Part shown: positions 24,488 to 36,839 of the stretch, in pieces
Numbering within the stretch: position 1 is the stretch's first letter
How the letters are laid out: each line of letters starts with the position of its first letter
Assembly: GCA_013397695.1 (NCBI GenBank)
Contig: VYZI01000128.1
Coordinates: 434,281 to 498,280, forward strand
Direction: 5' to 3'
Source of the DNA: Centropus unirufus
Lineage: Eukaryota; Chordata; Aves; Cuculiformes; Centropidae
Length of the DNA stretch: 64,000 nucleotides
The notes under the pieces: model-generated
Told to the model about the DNA's origin: nothing
Seen by the model: only the letters and a program-made list of their open reading frames with translations
Databases searched by the model: none
Program-made: the position numbers and the translations under genes

Positions 24488-26721
24488 TCATGAAAACCCC
24501 AAATTAAGCTGTAATCATTCAGGTTATTTGCCTCACAGAGAAGATTTATACACATGGATTACTCTGCAGTTTTCTTTATAAACATTTCTCCTGCAAAATA
24601 AACTTAGAAGTAAATTTTTCTCATGCCCACAAACCTGGGGCTTATATTTGTGATTCCATTTCAGTTTAAAGGAACTGGTAGGAAACTGGATCAATTGTTC
24701 CAATTTGTAATTAAACATACCTAGTAGCATGACCCTGTAGAATTTAAACACTTTGTGCTTCCAACTCCCTTCTATCAAGAGGAATAACACCGCGTATGTA
24801 CCTCACAGGGCATTGTCAAAATTAATTCATTGCTAAAAAAGCACTCTGAGATCCTTAGAGGGATGATACAAATAAACATTAGTGATGACACATGATACAG
24901 CTTGACTCTTCATTTTCTATTTGAAACATTTATTAGTCACTATTATTGTCTAATTTCTTTGAGCGTTTGCTCCTTTTGTGCTTCAACAAATACGAGACTA
25001 TCTGGAGTCAGCTTAAATGAAACAATGAAGCATGGAAACATTTAGATGCCCTTATAATACTCCAAGTTCAGATTTGCGTGTGTCTGCAAACCGTTCATTG
25101 CACTTACCATTAATGCAAGGGGAGAGTTTTCCATAAAATCAATAGTAAGAACCTTTCCAAAGGTAAATGCACAGCCGTGTGTTGGAATGCAAGGTCAGAC
25201 CACATTCAAAGGCTGCAGAAGTACCAACCAGGCCAATTATTCAAGTTTACATCAACTCGGAGAAAACAAAGACTGAAAGTCACGGCGGGTACGCTTAACA
25301 GGGCTTAGGACGGAAGAGCATCAACATCTCCACTTGAGTTTAAAATAATAAACAGCAGCTCCATTACACAACATATTTGCTTAATATTAAGTAGGTACCA
25401 CTTTGGTCAGCTCAGTATGGTACTGGGCTTGAAGGAACCCTCGCTGGTTAGCATTTCCAGGGAGGATAGGCTGGCCTCGAGCACTTCCCAGTGAAAAGCC
25501 ATCAATCCACCTCTGAAGAAAATTTATCAGGCAGAAACCTTCCTCTTCCTATACCTGAACCCAGTGCAAAGCTTCAGCCCTTCATCTCCCACCTTATTCT
25601 GGAATATACTCATGAGAACACTGTGAAGATTTGTAAGAGTGACAGCAACGCGATCCAAGAGAGTCCTCACAGCAACAAAGGCTGGGAAAATGCAGAAGAA
25701 AAAGGCAAAGCCACAACCAAGAGGCTGAGTGCATCCCCATGGGGGACGTTTCCAAATGCAGCATCAAATGCATGGAGCATTCAAGTGCATGTGAACAAAT
25801 CCAACAAGTGTGCTGTGGTTTTAATAGCATTAAATGCAGTAAATCATCAGTGCTTTTCCATTTCCATTTATTTTGGCATCAAACTAAACTGTCTTGGAAT
25901 TTATTAGAGTAGATGTCTTCTGATAATAACGTAGCAGGACTACATTAAAGATGAAAAGATACACTGGCAACATTTAGAACACCGGGGTCAAACCCCAACA
26001 TTTTATCATTATCAGCAGGATTTAAACATAATTGTTAGGCACAACTCAAGTGGAACTACAATTCAGTTTGCTGCAGGATCACAGGAGAATAATGATGCCT
26101 CATAGCTTTTTATGTGGACCATATAAAAAAAAGGCTTTTTTGCTTATATCTATATTTTTTTAACACTAAAATTTTTGATTCTTGCATGTTATTTGGTGGC
26201 CTTTAGGGAGGTAAGCTTGCTAGCTGTACTTAACTCCCTGCTTAGAGAGTGTCTGTGACCCCCAGGTGCCCCACAGCTGAGACAGCACATGTGATGCACA
26301 CTGGGACCTATCTGGCCTCGAGTTGTCCCCACCCTGCAGAAAGGATACTCCAGGGCCAAGGCCACAGATGCAGAGTAATGAAACTTAAGTGGCCTCAAAA
26401 AGTCTCAGAAGGAAGCGGCTTGGGCATCAAAGCTCCTCTGTGTATGCCTACAATAGATGCGGTGAAAACCTCATCATTTTCAGACATGCACTAGTGGGAT
26501 GTAGAGCTCAAGTACCAGGTTTAACACTAAATACTCTATTCAACACACACGGCATCATGAAGAAGATATAAAAACCCAGAAGAGCAGAAAAGATCTGGAG
26601 AAAGACAAGGACTCTAGCAGCACTACGGCTGTAGATGGCAGAGAACACAACATCGTATCATAACATTTTACAGTGTCCACATTATTAATGCAAAATTCGG
26701 TACATCCACATCTCCTATTTC

Positions 26722-27077
26722 ACTGAATCACAGAATTACCAGGTTGGAAAAGACCTCTGAGATCAAGTCCAACTGTACCTTTTCACCACTAAACCGTATC
26801 CCTTAAGCACCTCATCCACCCGTCTTTTAAATACATCCAGGGATGGTGATTCCACCACCTCCCTGGGCAGCTGGTTCCAGCAACTGATGACCCTTTCAGT
26901 GAAAAACTTCTTCCTAATCTCCAACCTGAACCTCCTCTGGCACAGCTTGAGGCCATTCCCCCTTGTCCTGTCCCCTGGGAGAAGAGCCCAGCACCCACCT
27001 CTCCGCACCCTCCTTTCAGGCTGTTGTCGGCAGTGATGAGACCTCCCTTTAGTCTGGAGAAGAGGAGACTGAACAAA
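26722..27077 (-). mobile_element. CR1 LINE fragment with intact C-terminal ORF2 stretch
   Basis: The plus strand opens with CACAGAATTACCAGGTTGGA, the reverse complement of a CR1 3' end. Minus-strand translation of 26763-27008 includes [15 protein letters not shown], a signature of the C-terminus of CR1 ORF2, without a stop across about 80 codons. The copy is truncated at its 5' end near 27077, inside ORF2. It appears less decayed than the other fragments here. It is in the same orientation as SLC10A7. Confidence 0.92.
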
Positions 27078-29332
27078 AAGTTAAGGGGACCCCAAATCAG
27101 AAGGAAGTAATGGGAATGATTTGACCAAGTAGGACACAGAAGGAATTTCTATCTTCCAAAGACACCAGCGTAGTTTGAGAAGGTGGAGGAAGAAGGCAGG
27201 ACATCAGAAATAGCTTGAATGAGTTGGCAGAGTCCCTTTGAATAACTCCTTCAACCTCCTATTTAAAAATAAAACCTCGTGTGAGTGTTACCGCAGCTCA
27301 TGTCTTAACTGCTGTTTCCATTAATAAGATGTTACAGCTCTGTAGAAAGCTATTTGCCACAGCACTGTTACTGCAAATAGAATATAAATATACCTAATAA
27401 GGTTTAATCTGTGTGGCTGTTCGTAACTATTCATCTGAGTTCAGACATGAAAAAAAAAAATATATTCAAGATTGTTGTTTTGAGCACTAAATTGAATCAG
27501 GTGTCCTCTTCTCTTAAGAAAATTAAGTTGCTTTTGTGCAAGAGTGTTTTAATGAGAACAGAGCCTGCCGACATTGACAAATGGGAATGACACCAGAGAG
27601 AGCACGTAAGCAGGACAATATGTGCATGTTACAGTCTTACAGGCTATTTTTCACTGACTATCCTGAATGACTTCGCTGTTTCTTAAGGGGCCTATTAATC
27701 TCAAATTTAGTTATTACACAACGTTTATTTGAACATATATTCTGTGGATGATGACAGTTAATAAAGGAAATCTTTTACAAGCTGTATTTTTACATATTGT
27801 TCCAACTGCAGCTCCCAGTCATTCTCCTGTGTTGATGGAATAACCTAGTTATGATGCAGCTTTAAAAAAGGCACATATATTCAGATTCTTTTCTAAGCAT
27901 GTGGGGACTCTTAAATAACTGTTAAAATGCATATAAAAATCCTGCTACAGCATGGCAAAAATAAAAGAGGTAGCATTAACTGCCCAACAAAATCTCTGGC
28001 TGCACAGTTGCGCTCCTTCAAAGGCAAAGTGCTTTTTTTTTTTTACACCTCAGTAACATCTTTGAGAAACAAACCGTGCCTAGATTTAACTCTTGGACAT
28101 GTACATATACACCTCATATTGAATTCAACAGAAGTTGCAGCATACATCTTGCACGGGCGTTTGGCCCCATGTGTAATCTATGTGATAGGGCACCTCAAAA
28201 CCAGTATTTCATTAAAATAAATAAATAATTTGATAAATAAATAATAAGACAGCAAACCACAACCAAAACACAGACTTTGATAACAAGAGTTTGACCCCAA
28301 AGAAATCTTATAAAAATGTGAACTTATTTTCTAAGTCTCTTAAAAAATACTGAATGATTTTATTTTTTTTTCAGTGAAACTGTGCACACAACCTTGTCCG
28401 AGGGAATAAAGCATAAAAAACCCACACAGCACTAGAAAAACCCCTACGCCCACCAACCAAGGAAACCCCAAAACACCAGCAGAAAAACATACTGAGATGT
28501 GGAGCGAATTCTGTTTTTATCCACTCTCACGTTCCCTGTGGCCCAACACAATTTGTTGGCTATGAAAAAGACATCACCTAATCCCCAGCCCGCCTCTGGA
28601 GCTCTGTTGATGATATGAAAACGTTTCTTTATTTCAACCATGTTCCATAAACAACAGTTTTATGGAAATGATGCTGGGATGGCACCAGAAAATGAAAACA
28701 GAATAACCAATGTGCTCTTTGTTCCCATTTCAGTGGGGGGACATCATCCAAAAGAATTATGTTCTCTAAAACAGCGTGATGAGCCATGGATCTGAAGCAA
28801 GCCACGCTACAGATGAGTTCTGGGCGCGCTGAGGTTGCCATCACCTGCGCACAAGTTCGTGCTGCTCCAGCCGGGCTCAGCGTTCTGCCAGGAGCAGCGC
28901 ATGGAAACAAGCTGGGGGCTCTGCTGGGCAGGGAGTTATTGCCTCCTACCTCCTACAGGCTGACTTCTTTCTGATGAAAATCAGTCTTTCGCTCTCCCTT
29001 TTTTGTCATTTCTCACAACCATCACGGCCTGTTGCCAATAATGTTTAAAAGAATAAACAACCCAAAACGTGGATCAAAAGGATGTCACGAGTCAGGGTGT
29101 TCAGACATTCTTATTTAGTGCTCTCCATTGAGGGATTTCTCTGTTTCACCAATAGTTTCAGCAATACTGAGAGAGAAAGAAACCTGTCCTCTTTTCTTTC
29201 ATCAGAAATGGTAACTTCTCTCAACTGCCAGCAATTGGCATGACTTCAGGGAATTCTGGAGGGGCAGCACGGTATTTCTCCTTCAGAGGCAGGAGGAGAT
29301 GGAGACTAAAAAGAGGAGAGGATATATGATAC

Positions 29333-29346
29333 TTTTTTTTTTTTTT
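29333..29346. repeat. T run, 14 bases
   Basis: An uninterrupted homopolymer in intron 4. Confidence 0.8.
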
Positions 29347-31367
29347 GCCGGAGATTAAAACCAGAATGTTAACCTTCATTAACAATTCAAATGGTGAACA
29401 CTAAGTATTCAGATCTCAGGAATGTTTATGTGTCAGTCTGCAAATTTCCACTGATACTAATATAAAGTTCAGTAACGGGATATCCATATTCAGCTAAGGT
29501 TGGAAGGCAACGCTGTCCTGTATGGCTGGATCATTTTACTTCAGGTTACCTTTACAACCCCGCAGAATGAGAGCAAAAGCCTTCGAATCAGTATTGGAAA
29601 GACCACATAAAAGAAGGCAGGAGGGAAGTACCTCTGCCCTGAGTTGGGATGTCCATCTCCACATTGAAAGAACCAAGACTTGGTCTCTTTTATACAGAAG
29701 GGATGCGATGCTTCATGAGACAGCTCCTGACCAGCCCAGGCTATCCGCTGTGCAACACTGAGTCGCTTTCTCCACAATTTCTTTGCTTTATCCCAAATGC
29801 CACAGATCCACCCATGCCAGATGCCTACGTGGCTCTGTAGCATCCAAAACTGGTGCAAGGCTCACAAGGGTGACCAGGAAAAGAGATGTATCCAGACCCT
29901 ATCCAGAAACACAAGTGTAGGCAACACAGACCTTTGGCAATCCCTTCAGGGTTCCAAGGAAAAAGAGAAATTCCCTCCTCCTGACAGCCACGGTGTGTTT
30001 CCTGTTGCGGTGAGAAGGGCTGTCATCAGAGACAGCCCCCAACACTTCCACCTTGTCCTTGTGGGAGACAGTTCCAAAGCCCAGCCCTGGAGCTGAGGCT
30101 TAACTTTCCTGTCCCCCCATCAGCTGTGGTACAAAACACAACATCACGTCCAGAAGACACAGTGCCTCGCATTGTTGCTTCCTACATCCCCCATCCCAGT
30201 GGAGCAGTAACCTGACCATCTACAGTGGACTTTTCAATACCAACATGAATAAACAGTTCCCCCTTTTCTCTCCTCTATTTAAAAGAGCTGTCAGTACAAA
30301 TATTCTGATTACTGCTCAGTGCCAGTGTAAACATTCAAGCAAGCAGTGATTTAAAGCTGACAGGCTTGTAACAACACATGCTTTCTCATACTTGTGCGTG
30401 TAACTATCTGCAAACTCCGTGCTCTAGCATCTGACCTACTTCATGAACTTCATCCAGCTCTGCCATGCCAGAAAGCTCTGGGGTAGAGCAAACTTTTTGC
30501 ATATATTTTTCCCCAAATAGCAAAAAGGTCATTTCCATAATTTTCCGGGACAGAGACAGACAGATGGTGAAGTTCCCCTTCTACATATGTGCTGTAAAGA
30601 ACACGCCTTAGCAACCCCACGTCTGACCTGCGAAAGGGGCCACGCTACACAATTAGAGGACAAAAAAGAAAGAATCTACTGACATTTTGGTACGAAAACC
30701 ACCCACAAACCATACACACATCATCCATTTGTTAGTGACTTAAGGCTTGTTACCTTCGCAGTAAAGACATTAGCTCTTGCACCAGAACAAACAGACTGCT
30801 AAACACTGATTTAATAAAGGAGGCTCAGCTGAACAGCAGGATCCACCTAACACTGCCAACTTGATCTTCCCTCACAGCCAAACACTTCATAACTGTAAGC
30901 GACTTTCCCTCTAAAGAAAAAAAAATTGCTGAAGAAAAGGTATCCTCAAAAGGATACAGAGCAATAACAACCTCCTAAACATACTTTTATTTAAGTTCAC
31001 ATTTTCTGAGATCTTAAGCTGTGATAAAGACACTTTAAGGTCTTGTCCCCCGATTCTCCTGGAGACACATCATCCATAACATGATTAGAGGTCTGCCTAA
31101 ACAATGTATCCCACAACTCCAAGAGTATTTCTTCCCTGCTGGAGTGAAATGAAAACACGAGGCCACTTTTTAAAAGGTGTCTTTCGCACTGACCGAAAGG
31201 CTGGGCCTGCACCAGTATTTTTCTATAAATATCCCACTGTCATATTGCTTTCTGGGCAGTCAGTAGCAGAATCAGATATTTTAACTGTTATGCCATCCAA
31301 GCCAGCTCAGAATGGCGTTGTTATTAAAGTCCCTGTCACAACTACCACTGGGAACAGCTTCATTATT

Positions 31368-31443
31368 AGAATCGTAGAATGGTTTGGGTTGGAAGAGACC
31401 TTGAGAATCATCCAGTTCCAACTCCCCTGCTATGGGAAGGGAC
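31368..31443 (-). mobile_element. CR1 LINE 3'-tip fragment, about 76 bp
   Basis: The plus strand reads AGAATCGTAGAATGGTTTGG, GTTGGAAGAGACCTTGAGAA, TCATCCAGTTCCAACTCCCC, which is a close reverse complement of the CR1 3' end. It is very short. Its 144-codon plus-strand open frame (31104-31538) is therefore partly repeat-derived. Confidence 0.9.
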
Positions 31444-31883
31444 CAGTAGCGGGATGCTGGGAGATGAGAAATAAAACACTGGTGCAAGGACAGCCACAGC
31501 ATGAGGAGGCTGGCTCAAGTCTAAGCTTTTTAAAATAAAAAGTAAAGTGCCTCACTTCACAGATCAATGAACCCCAGCCTCTGGAGCTCAGGTCAGAAAG
31601 TGTCACAGGGTCAGCTGGAAGACACAGTGATTTAAATCTCATCAACAAATCTCTGTCCTTATCTCAAAGAAATACACTTTTTTTTTTTTAAAGCTAGCCC
31701 AAAGGTTAAGCTTTGCTCTAAGCCAGCCTTGTGTGGTTCTGAAAATTCCATTCTTATGAGCCCAGCCAAATCTCTGCACGCTGCAATATTATGGCAGATG
31801 TAGGAAAGAGAAGGGAGACAAATGTATCATCCCACAAGGTAGAGACTAACACTATAGTCACTGCCTGAAGGGAAAAAAGGTAC

Positions 31884-32052
31884 AGCGCTGGCCCAGGCTG
31901 CCCAGGGAACGGGTTGAGTCACCATCCCTGGAGGTATTTACAAGGCATGCAGATGCAGCTCTTGGGGAGATTATTTAGTGGTGAACTTGGCGGTGCTTGG
32001 TTGGACTTGATGATCTTTAAAGGCATTTTCCAACCTAAATGATTCCGTATCT
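31884..32052 (+). mobile_element. CR1 LINE 3' fragment, plus orientation
   Basis: The sequence includes CCCAGGCTGCCCAGGGAACG, GTCACCATCCCTGGAGGTAT, GGTTGGACTTGATGATCTTT and CCAACCTAAATGATTCCGTAT, the end of CR1 ORF2 followed by the 3' UTR. It lies about 440 bp from the CR1 tip at 31368 in the opposite orientation, so the two are separate insertions. Confidence 0.9.
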
Positions 32053-32375
32053 CCAGAATTTGCCCAAGGAGATCAACAGCTGATAATTAACAACTGAAGC
32101 TCCAAGGTTTTTTTCTCTGAAAACAAATTAACTACAACTTTTGTATTTATTATCACTGTTCCTCTGAAGCATGCCCAAAACATTTTCCAAGAGGATTGCT
32201 ATACCCTCTGATCCAAAGGGCTGCGGTAGGGCCACAGCTTTCATTAAAGTGCAAGGGTTAATAGTGAAATGCCAATCAAATCTAAGTGAGGGACTTGATT
32301 TCTCAACTTCTTGGCCAGCAGGAGGACATCATGAACCACAAAACCATTGAAACTCTTCTTTAGACTTTTCATTCT

Positions 32376-32420
32376 TTTTTATATATGGTTTTTTTTCATA
32401 TGTATATATAATATACATAG
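32376..32420. repeat. AT-rich low-complexity tract
   Basis: T runs with TATATATGG and TATGTATATATAATATACATA, simple low-complexity sequence. Confidence 0.65.
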
Positions 32421-34078
32421 AGACACAACTAAATTAAAGATATTTTTATTACTTTCTTGAAGTAATTTATTCTTTAATGGGATAGAGTACTATATAACCA
32501 TTACTTCTCCGAAAGAAAGGTGGAGAGGAAACTTTAAAAACCTATGGGTTTCATGTACAGAACTCTACTCGTGTTCTGTGGAGAGCAGAGCCTCACCAAG
32601 AACTATGCGGGGTGTGAGCCCAAGAAATGCACAAGCTTGTTTTACTGCAAAAAGTCACAAACTTGCCATCTGCACTGAGCGCGCTCTTTGTGGCAGCATT
32701 TAGTGAGCTTCTACAGTTTCTATTTACATCCAGAGTTGTCTGAAAATTGGAATATCCAGCACTAGGTTTATTCCATTATTAAAGTATTTGCTTAAAGCCT
32801 AAGTTCCCCCCCACCCTCCTCTCTAGAATCAACCTTTTCCATACAATTAGTGAAATATTCTTTTTTAACCATTTTGTTCCTGTATTTTGCTGCTTCCCGC
32901 TGAACTTTGGTGCCTAGTGGAAGATGGTCTCTGTCTTTGCTAGTATCAGCTCAAAGCTTTTCAGCCCATCCACGATGCAGCACTGTTATTAAATTCTTAC
33001 AATGCACTGAATTGTATGCGCTGAGAAGCTACAGCCAGGAAAATCAGTTCATCAAGAGAAACAAAAGCAAAAAGCATCCAAGTTACACTGACAAATGTGG
33101 ACCATATAAAAATGATTTGTTTGTAAAACTGATCCAGGTCAACTTGACTTGAAATAAAATACTTACATACATATTTTCCTGAAAGAAAAGTGGAAAGTGG
33201 AAACATTTCTACCAAGTCTAAATTGCATACAGAGGGGAAAAAAAAAAAAAAGAATGGAAAATTTCCCGACTCAGTGTGGTCTCTGGCCCAACACCATATT
33301 TCTAAAGCTTTTACCGAACAATTGGGTGCATATAACATCATGAAAGAAAAATAAAAATACAACTATTGGAAAAAAACTCCTTAATCTGGAAAACAATTAT
33401 TTTATAACATGTGTCTGTTTTCCAGCATCTTGTGGTTAAAATTATTTTCTCACCTTACCAATAAACTGTAGACACAAAGCCAACACATTCCGATTTGCCC
33501 ACAAGGAACTCCAAGGAGAACGTGATAAATAATCAATAATTTTGTGTTAAGCACAAAGGCTCCAGCAGAACACCGCTACTGCTACTACCTATTCTGCCAT
33601 GGTTTCTCATCATGGGCATCCAAGAAAACAAAGGGCATGGAAGCAAAATTGTAAGCCCAGACCATCCCATACCTACGCGGTCATTGATGACTGCCACGTC
33701 AACAGTGTGAGAGCTGCCAAGGTCCTGCCCAGCCCCACAGGGAACACACCTTGATGGCAATGCAGAGTAGCAATATATGTGCACACAAAACTAAGAACAC
33801 AACTGGGATATGCAAACAGACGTGCAAAGAGTAGGAAAAAAAAAAAAAAGTCACCCGATACGTTAGAAGCAACTGGAAACCACATCTTACACAAATATCA
33901 AGTACCAGCTAAATGTACAACAGCGCCTCTCTTATCAGACGACTTTCTATCTGACACACTGGTTGCATTTCATAAAAACACCTCTCACTTTAAAAAGTTT
34001 AATTTAGATTAACAGCTATTTCTTTGAGTAGTCTATGGTCAGCACTTTGGGGGTAAAACAGACAAATAAGGACCTTTT

Positions 34079-34128
34079 AAATTATGTCTATTGTATTTGT
34101 TAAAATTAAATTATGTCTATGGTATTTG
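34079..34128. repeat. 21 bp direct repeat, period 29, one mismatch
   Basis: AAATTATGTCTATTGTATTTG (34079-34099) recurs at 34108-34128 with one T-to-G change. This is a small local duplication in AT-rich sequence. Confidence 0.8.
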
Positions 34129-36789
34129 AAGTCAACTTTTGCCCCAGATAGAAGCTTGGTAAAGGGTAGAGAAAGCCTCCATATACTAAGCCATATCATC
34201 ATCATTGCTGGTGTGTGAAATCCGTTTATGGAACAGATTTTCATCTCTCGCATCCATTCATTCTAAAACCGAGTTGCTGTTTAGTCAATTCTGCTGCAGA
34301 AAACACCTTAGAAAAATATCATAACACAGTCTCATTGAATCAAAGTTCAATTTGCTCCAACGCCATAACAAATATATTTCTGTAATCTGTTATCTATCTC
34401 CTACTCTTGGAAGTATCAACAAAATTCAGAGTGATATACTTATCTGCAATATATAAAAGAATCACATCACCACATAAGCTGTAGCGTCGCAATATAGCGG
34501 CAGAGCGTGAAACAGTAATCAAAGTCCTGAAAAATACACCATTGTCAGCATTGTACACTGGTACCAGTGTATTATAGCGCCTTGGTTTAAAATAAATCAA
34601 CCTAAGTGCCTGCTTTGGTAAGCAGTTCAAATTCACTGTACATCAGCATTAGGGGGGGGAATACACAAAGAAACAAATCTGGAAATGGGACTTGTAAATC
34701 ACAATTCAATTAGCAGGTTTATATCTTTCATTTCCTAATAAACTTTCTGCCTGCCCCTAGACCCAATTCCTCCCATGGCTTTCCCCTCTCCATTTACGTG
34801 TTGGTGGCTCTTTTTTTCCTGCGAGCCCCTTTGCCCTTTCCATCACGAAGGATATTACTGCACTGTCAGAGCAAAGCAGTTCCACGCAACGGGGAGCCCA
34901 GCTGGGACAGGAAGAAGGCAGCAGGCTCCAGCATTAACATAATTATCCCACCGTGCTTCATCCACCTCCTGCCCAGCCTGGGGAGGGCAATGCCAGGTCC
35001 CCCCACCATGAGCCTGTGGCAGGGTCACCACGAAGCCCTCATGCACCATCCAGACAGACCTTGATGCAGCAATTGCTCCTTGCCATGGAACTTCTGGGAA
35101 TTCCAGGAGTTCTCGCTTGCCTGCAGGAACCAGAGCTTGAAATAAAATTCCAAATGCAAAGCACTGTTCTCCAGGTGCAACTTCCAGCCCTATTTATCAT
35201 TTGGATTTTTTCCCCTAGAAGAAATAAGCGGGAAAAGAAAAAAATAACAAAAAAAAAAAAAGGCAGCCGTGCCTTTGGTACTTTTGTGCTGTTGCCATCG
35301 AAGGAAAAGGGTTCAAGGTTGGCTTGCTTTTTCTTTCTGGGGTTCGCAGTGCTGGAATATTTTGAGCAGCAAAACTGTTACAGTCTTTGCTTCCTGGCCT
35401 GTCACCCCACAAGGCATGGCTACGGAGTGAGGAATGGAGCTTGTGACAGGGTTTCAGCTGTGCAAAACATGCATAAAAAAAAAAATTCCCAAGCATCACC
35501 ATGCAGTGTCAATCTCAGATGCCAGACCCATGAAACTGTCCAGTTTAAAGAAGGCTCATAATTAGGCCCTTCCTAACATTTAATATTGCTGCATTTCAAA
35601 TGCTTTGGGTAGAAAACAACAATTTGGAATATTAATTTGCATGTCCCCACTATTGAGCCCTTTAAATCAAGACAATATTTACATTTATTCTATCATGTAT
35701 TTCAATGCAGTTCCCTTACAAACTCTTTGACTTGTATATATGCTGCTTGTACACAGTACAAGTTCAGGTATGTAACAAGAAGGATGAAAAATAAATGTAT
35801 TTGCCAGTAAAAGACAGTACTTTTTTTCATATTATACAAGACAATCCCAAAGGCTGCTAGGCAAAAAAGCCTTTGGTTCTAAGATACTTTTAGTTTCATC
35901 AAAAAATGCAGATCCTCTAATTCTCCTTAACAATGGAAGGCACAACAGAAATGTAATACAGTCTTATTAAAATCATGTTTTGCAAAGCCAGATATAGTGG
36001 ATCACTCATGAAGCAAAATTTCTTTCACCTCATTAATTTTCATTTATCTAGCAATCTCAAAGCAGGAACTATTCAGAAGCAATTTCATATTTTATTTTAA
36101 CTGCTTGGTTGTTATATTATCAGTACAAAGAAATGCAATGCACAGTCATCCATGTCACTAGAGTCTGTCAGAGAAAAAAAAAACGCGTAAAATAATGCTA
36201 GCTGTATTAATTAAAAATTTTACAAAGCAACCATTACAGAAATTCTACATATTACTATTCCTCAACTCCATAATGGTAACAAAAACTACATATTATGAAA
36301 ATTATGACATGTTGCAAAAAATTCTTTTTAAAAGCAATTACTTTTCACAATGTAGGCATCCTCTTCTCCCATCACAGTTCTGACAACTCGGTAGTAGCCT
36401 GTCCCTGTGAACTGGGAAGGGGGGTGCAGCTAAAAATAATGCTTTGGTTTTAATTTATTCTAGATCACAAGGGTCACCAATAAAACACTAGAATAACCTA
36501 GGGGCTTGCAAGATGTTTTAACACAGCCAAGAGTCTTTCTCCACTGTCACAAGCTCATATATCTACTAAGACTTGATTTAGACTTTTAGGACCTGCAGGT
36601 TAGAGAGGAAAAACATTGTCAACTACCTTATGGTCCTTCCAACTGTCTCCTTAACCCCACATGACAAATACCATCACATTGGTGATGTAAAATTGAAGAG
36701 CACTTGGAACATTAACTACAGCTTTTCCCTTTCAACACCTCCAAATATAAATGGCTTCAGTTAGCCACGAACCAGGAAGATGAGCTGAC

Positions 36790-36839
36790 GAGATTAGAAG
36801 AATACTGATATTACACAAGAGATTAGAAGAATACTGATA
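36790..36839. repeat. Perfect 21 bp direct repeat, period 29
   Basis: Two identical 21 bp units (GAGATTAGAAGAATACTGATA) lie at 36790-36810 and 36819-36839, separated by 8 bp. Because they are identical, the duplication appears recent. Confidence 0.85.

Noticed and set aside
25491..25907. 138-codon plus-strand open frame
   Set aside because: No similarity to known families, no exon-like boundaries, and an overlapping minus-strand open frame of similar quality.
28780..28970. CpG-richer patch considered as a promoter or CpG island
   Set aside because: Too short and only mildly enriched in CG. No TATA, initiator or first-exon signals are seen.
31104..31538. 144-codon plus-strand open frame
   Set aside because: It runs through the reverse complement of a CR1 3' tip (31368-31443), so it is a chimera of unique intron and repeat, not a gene.
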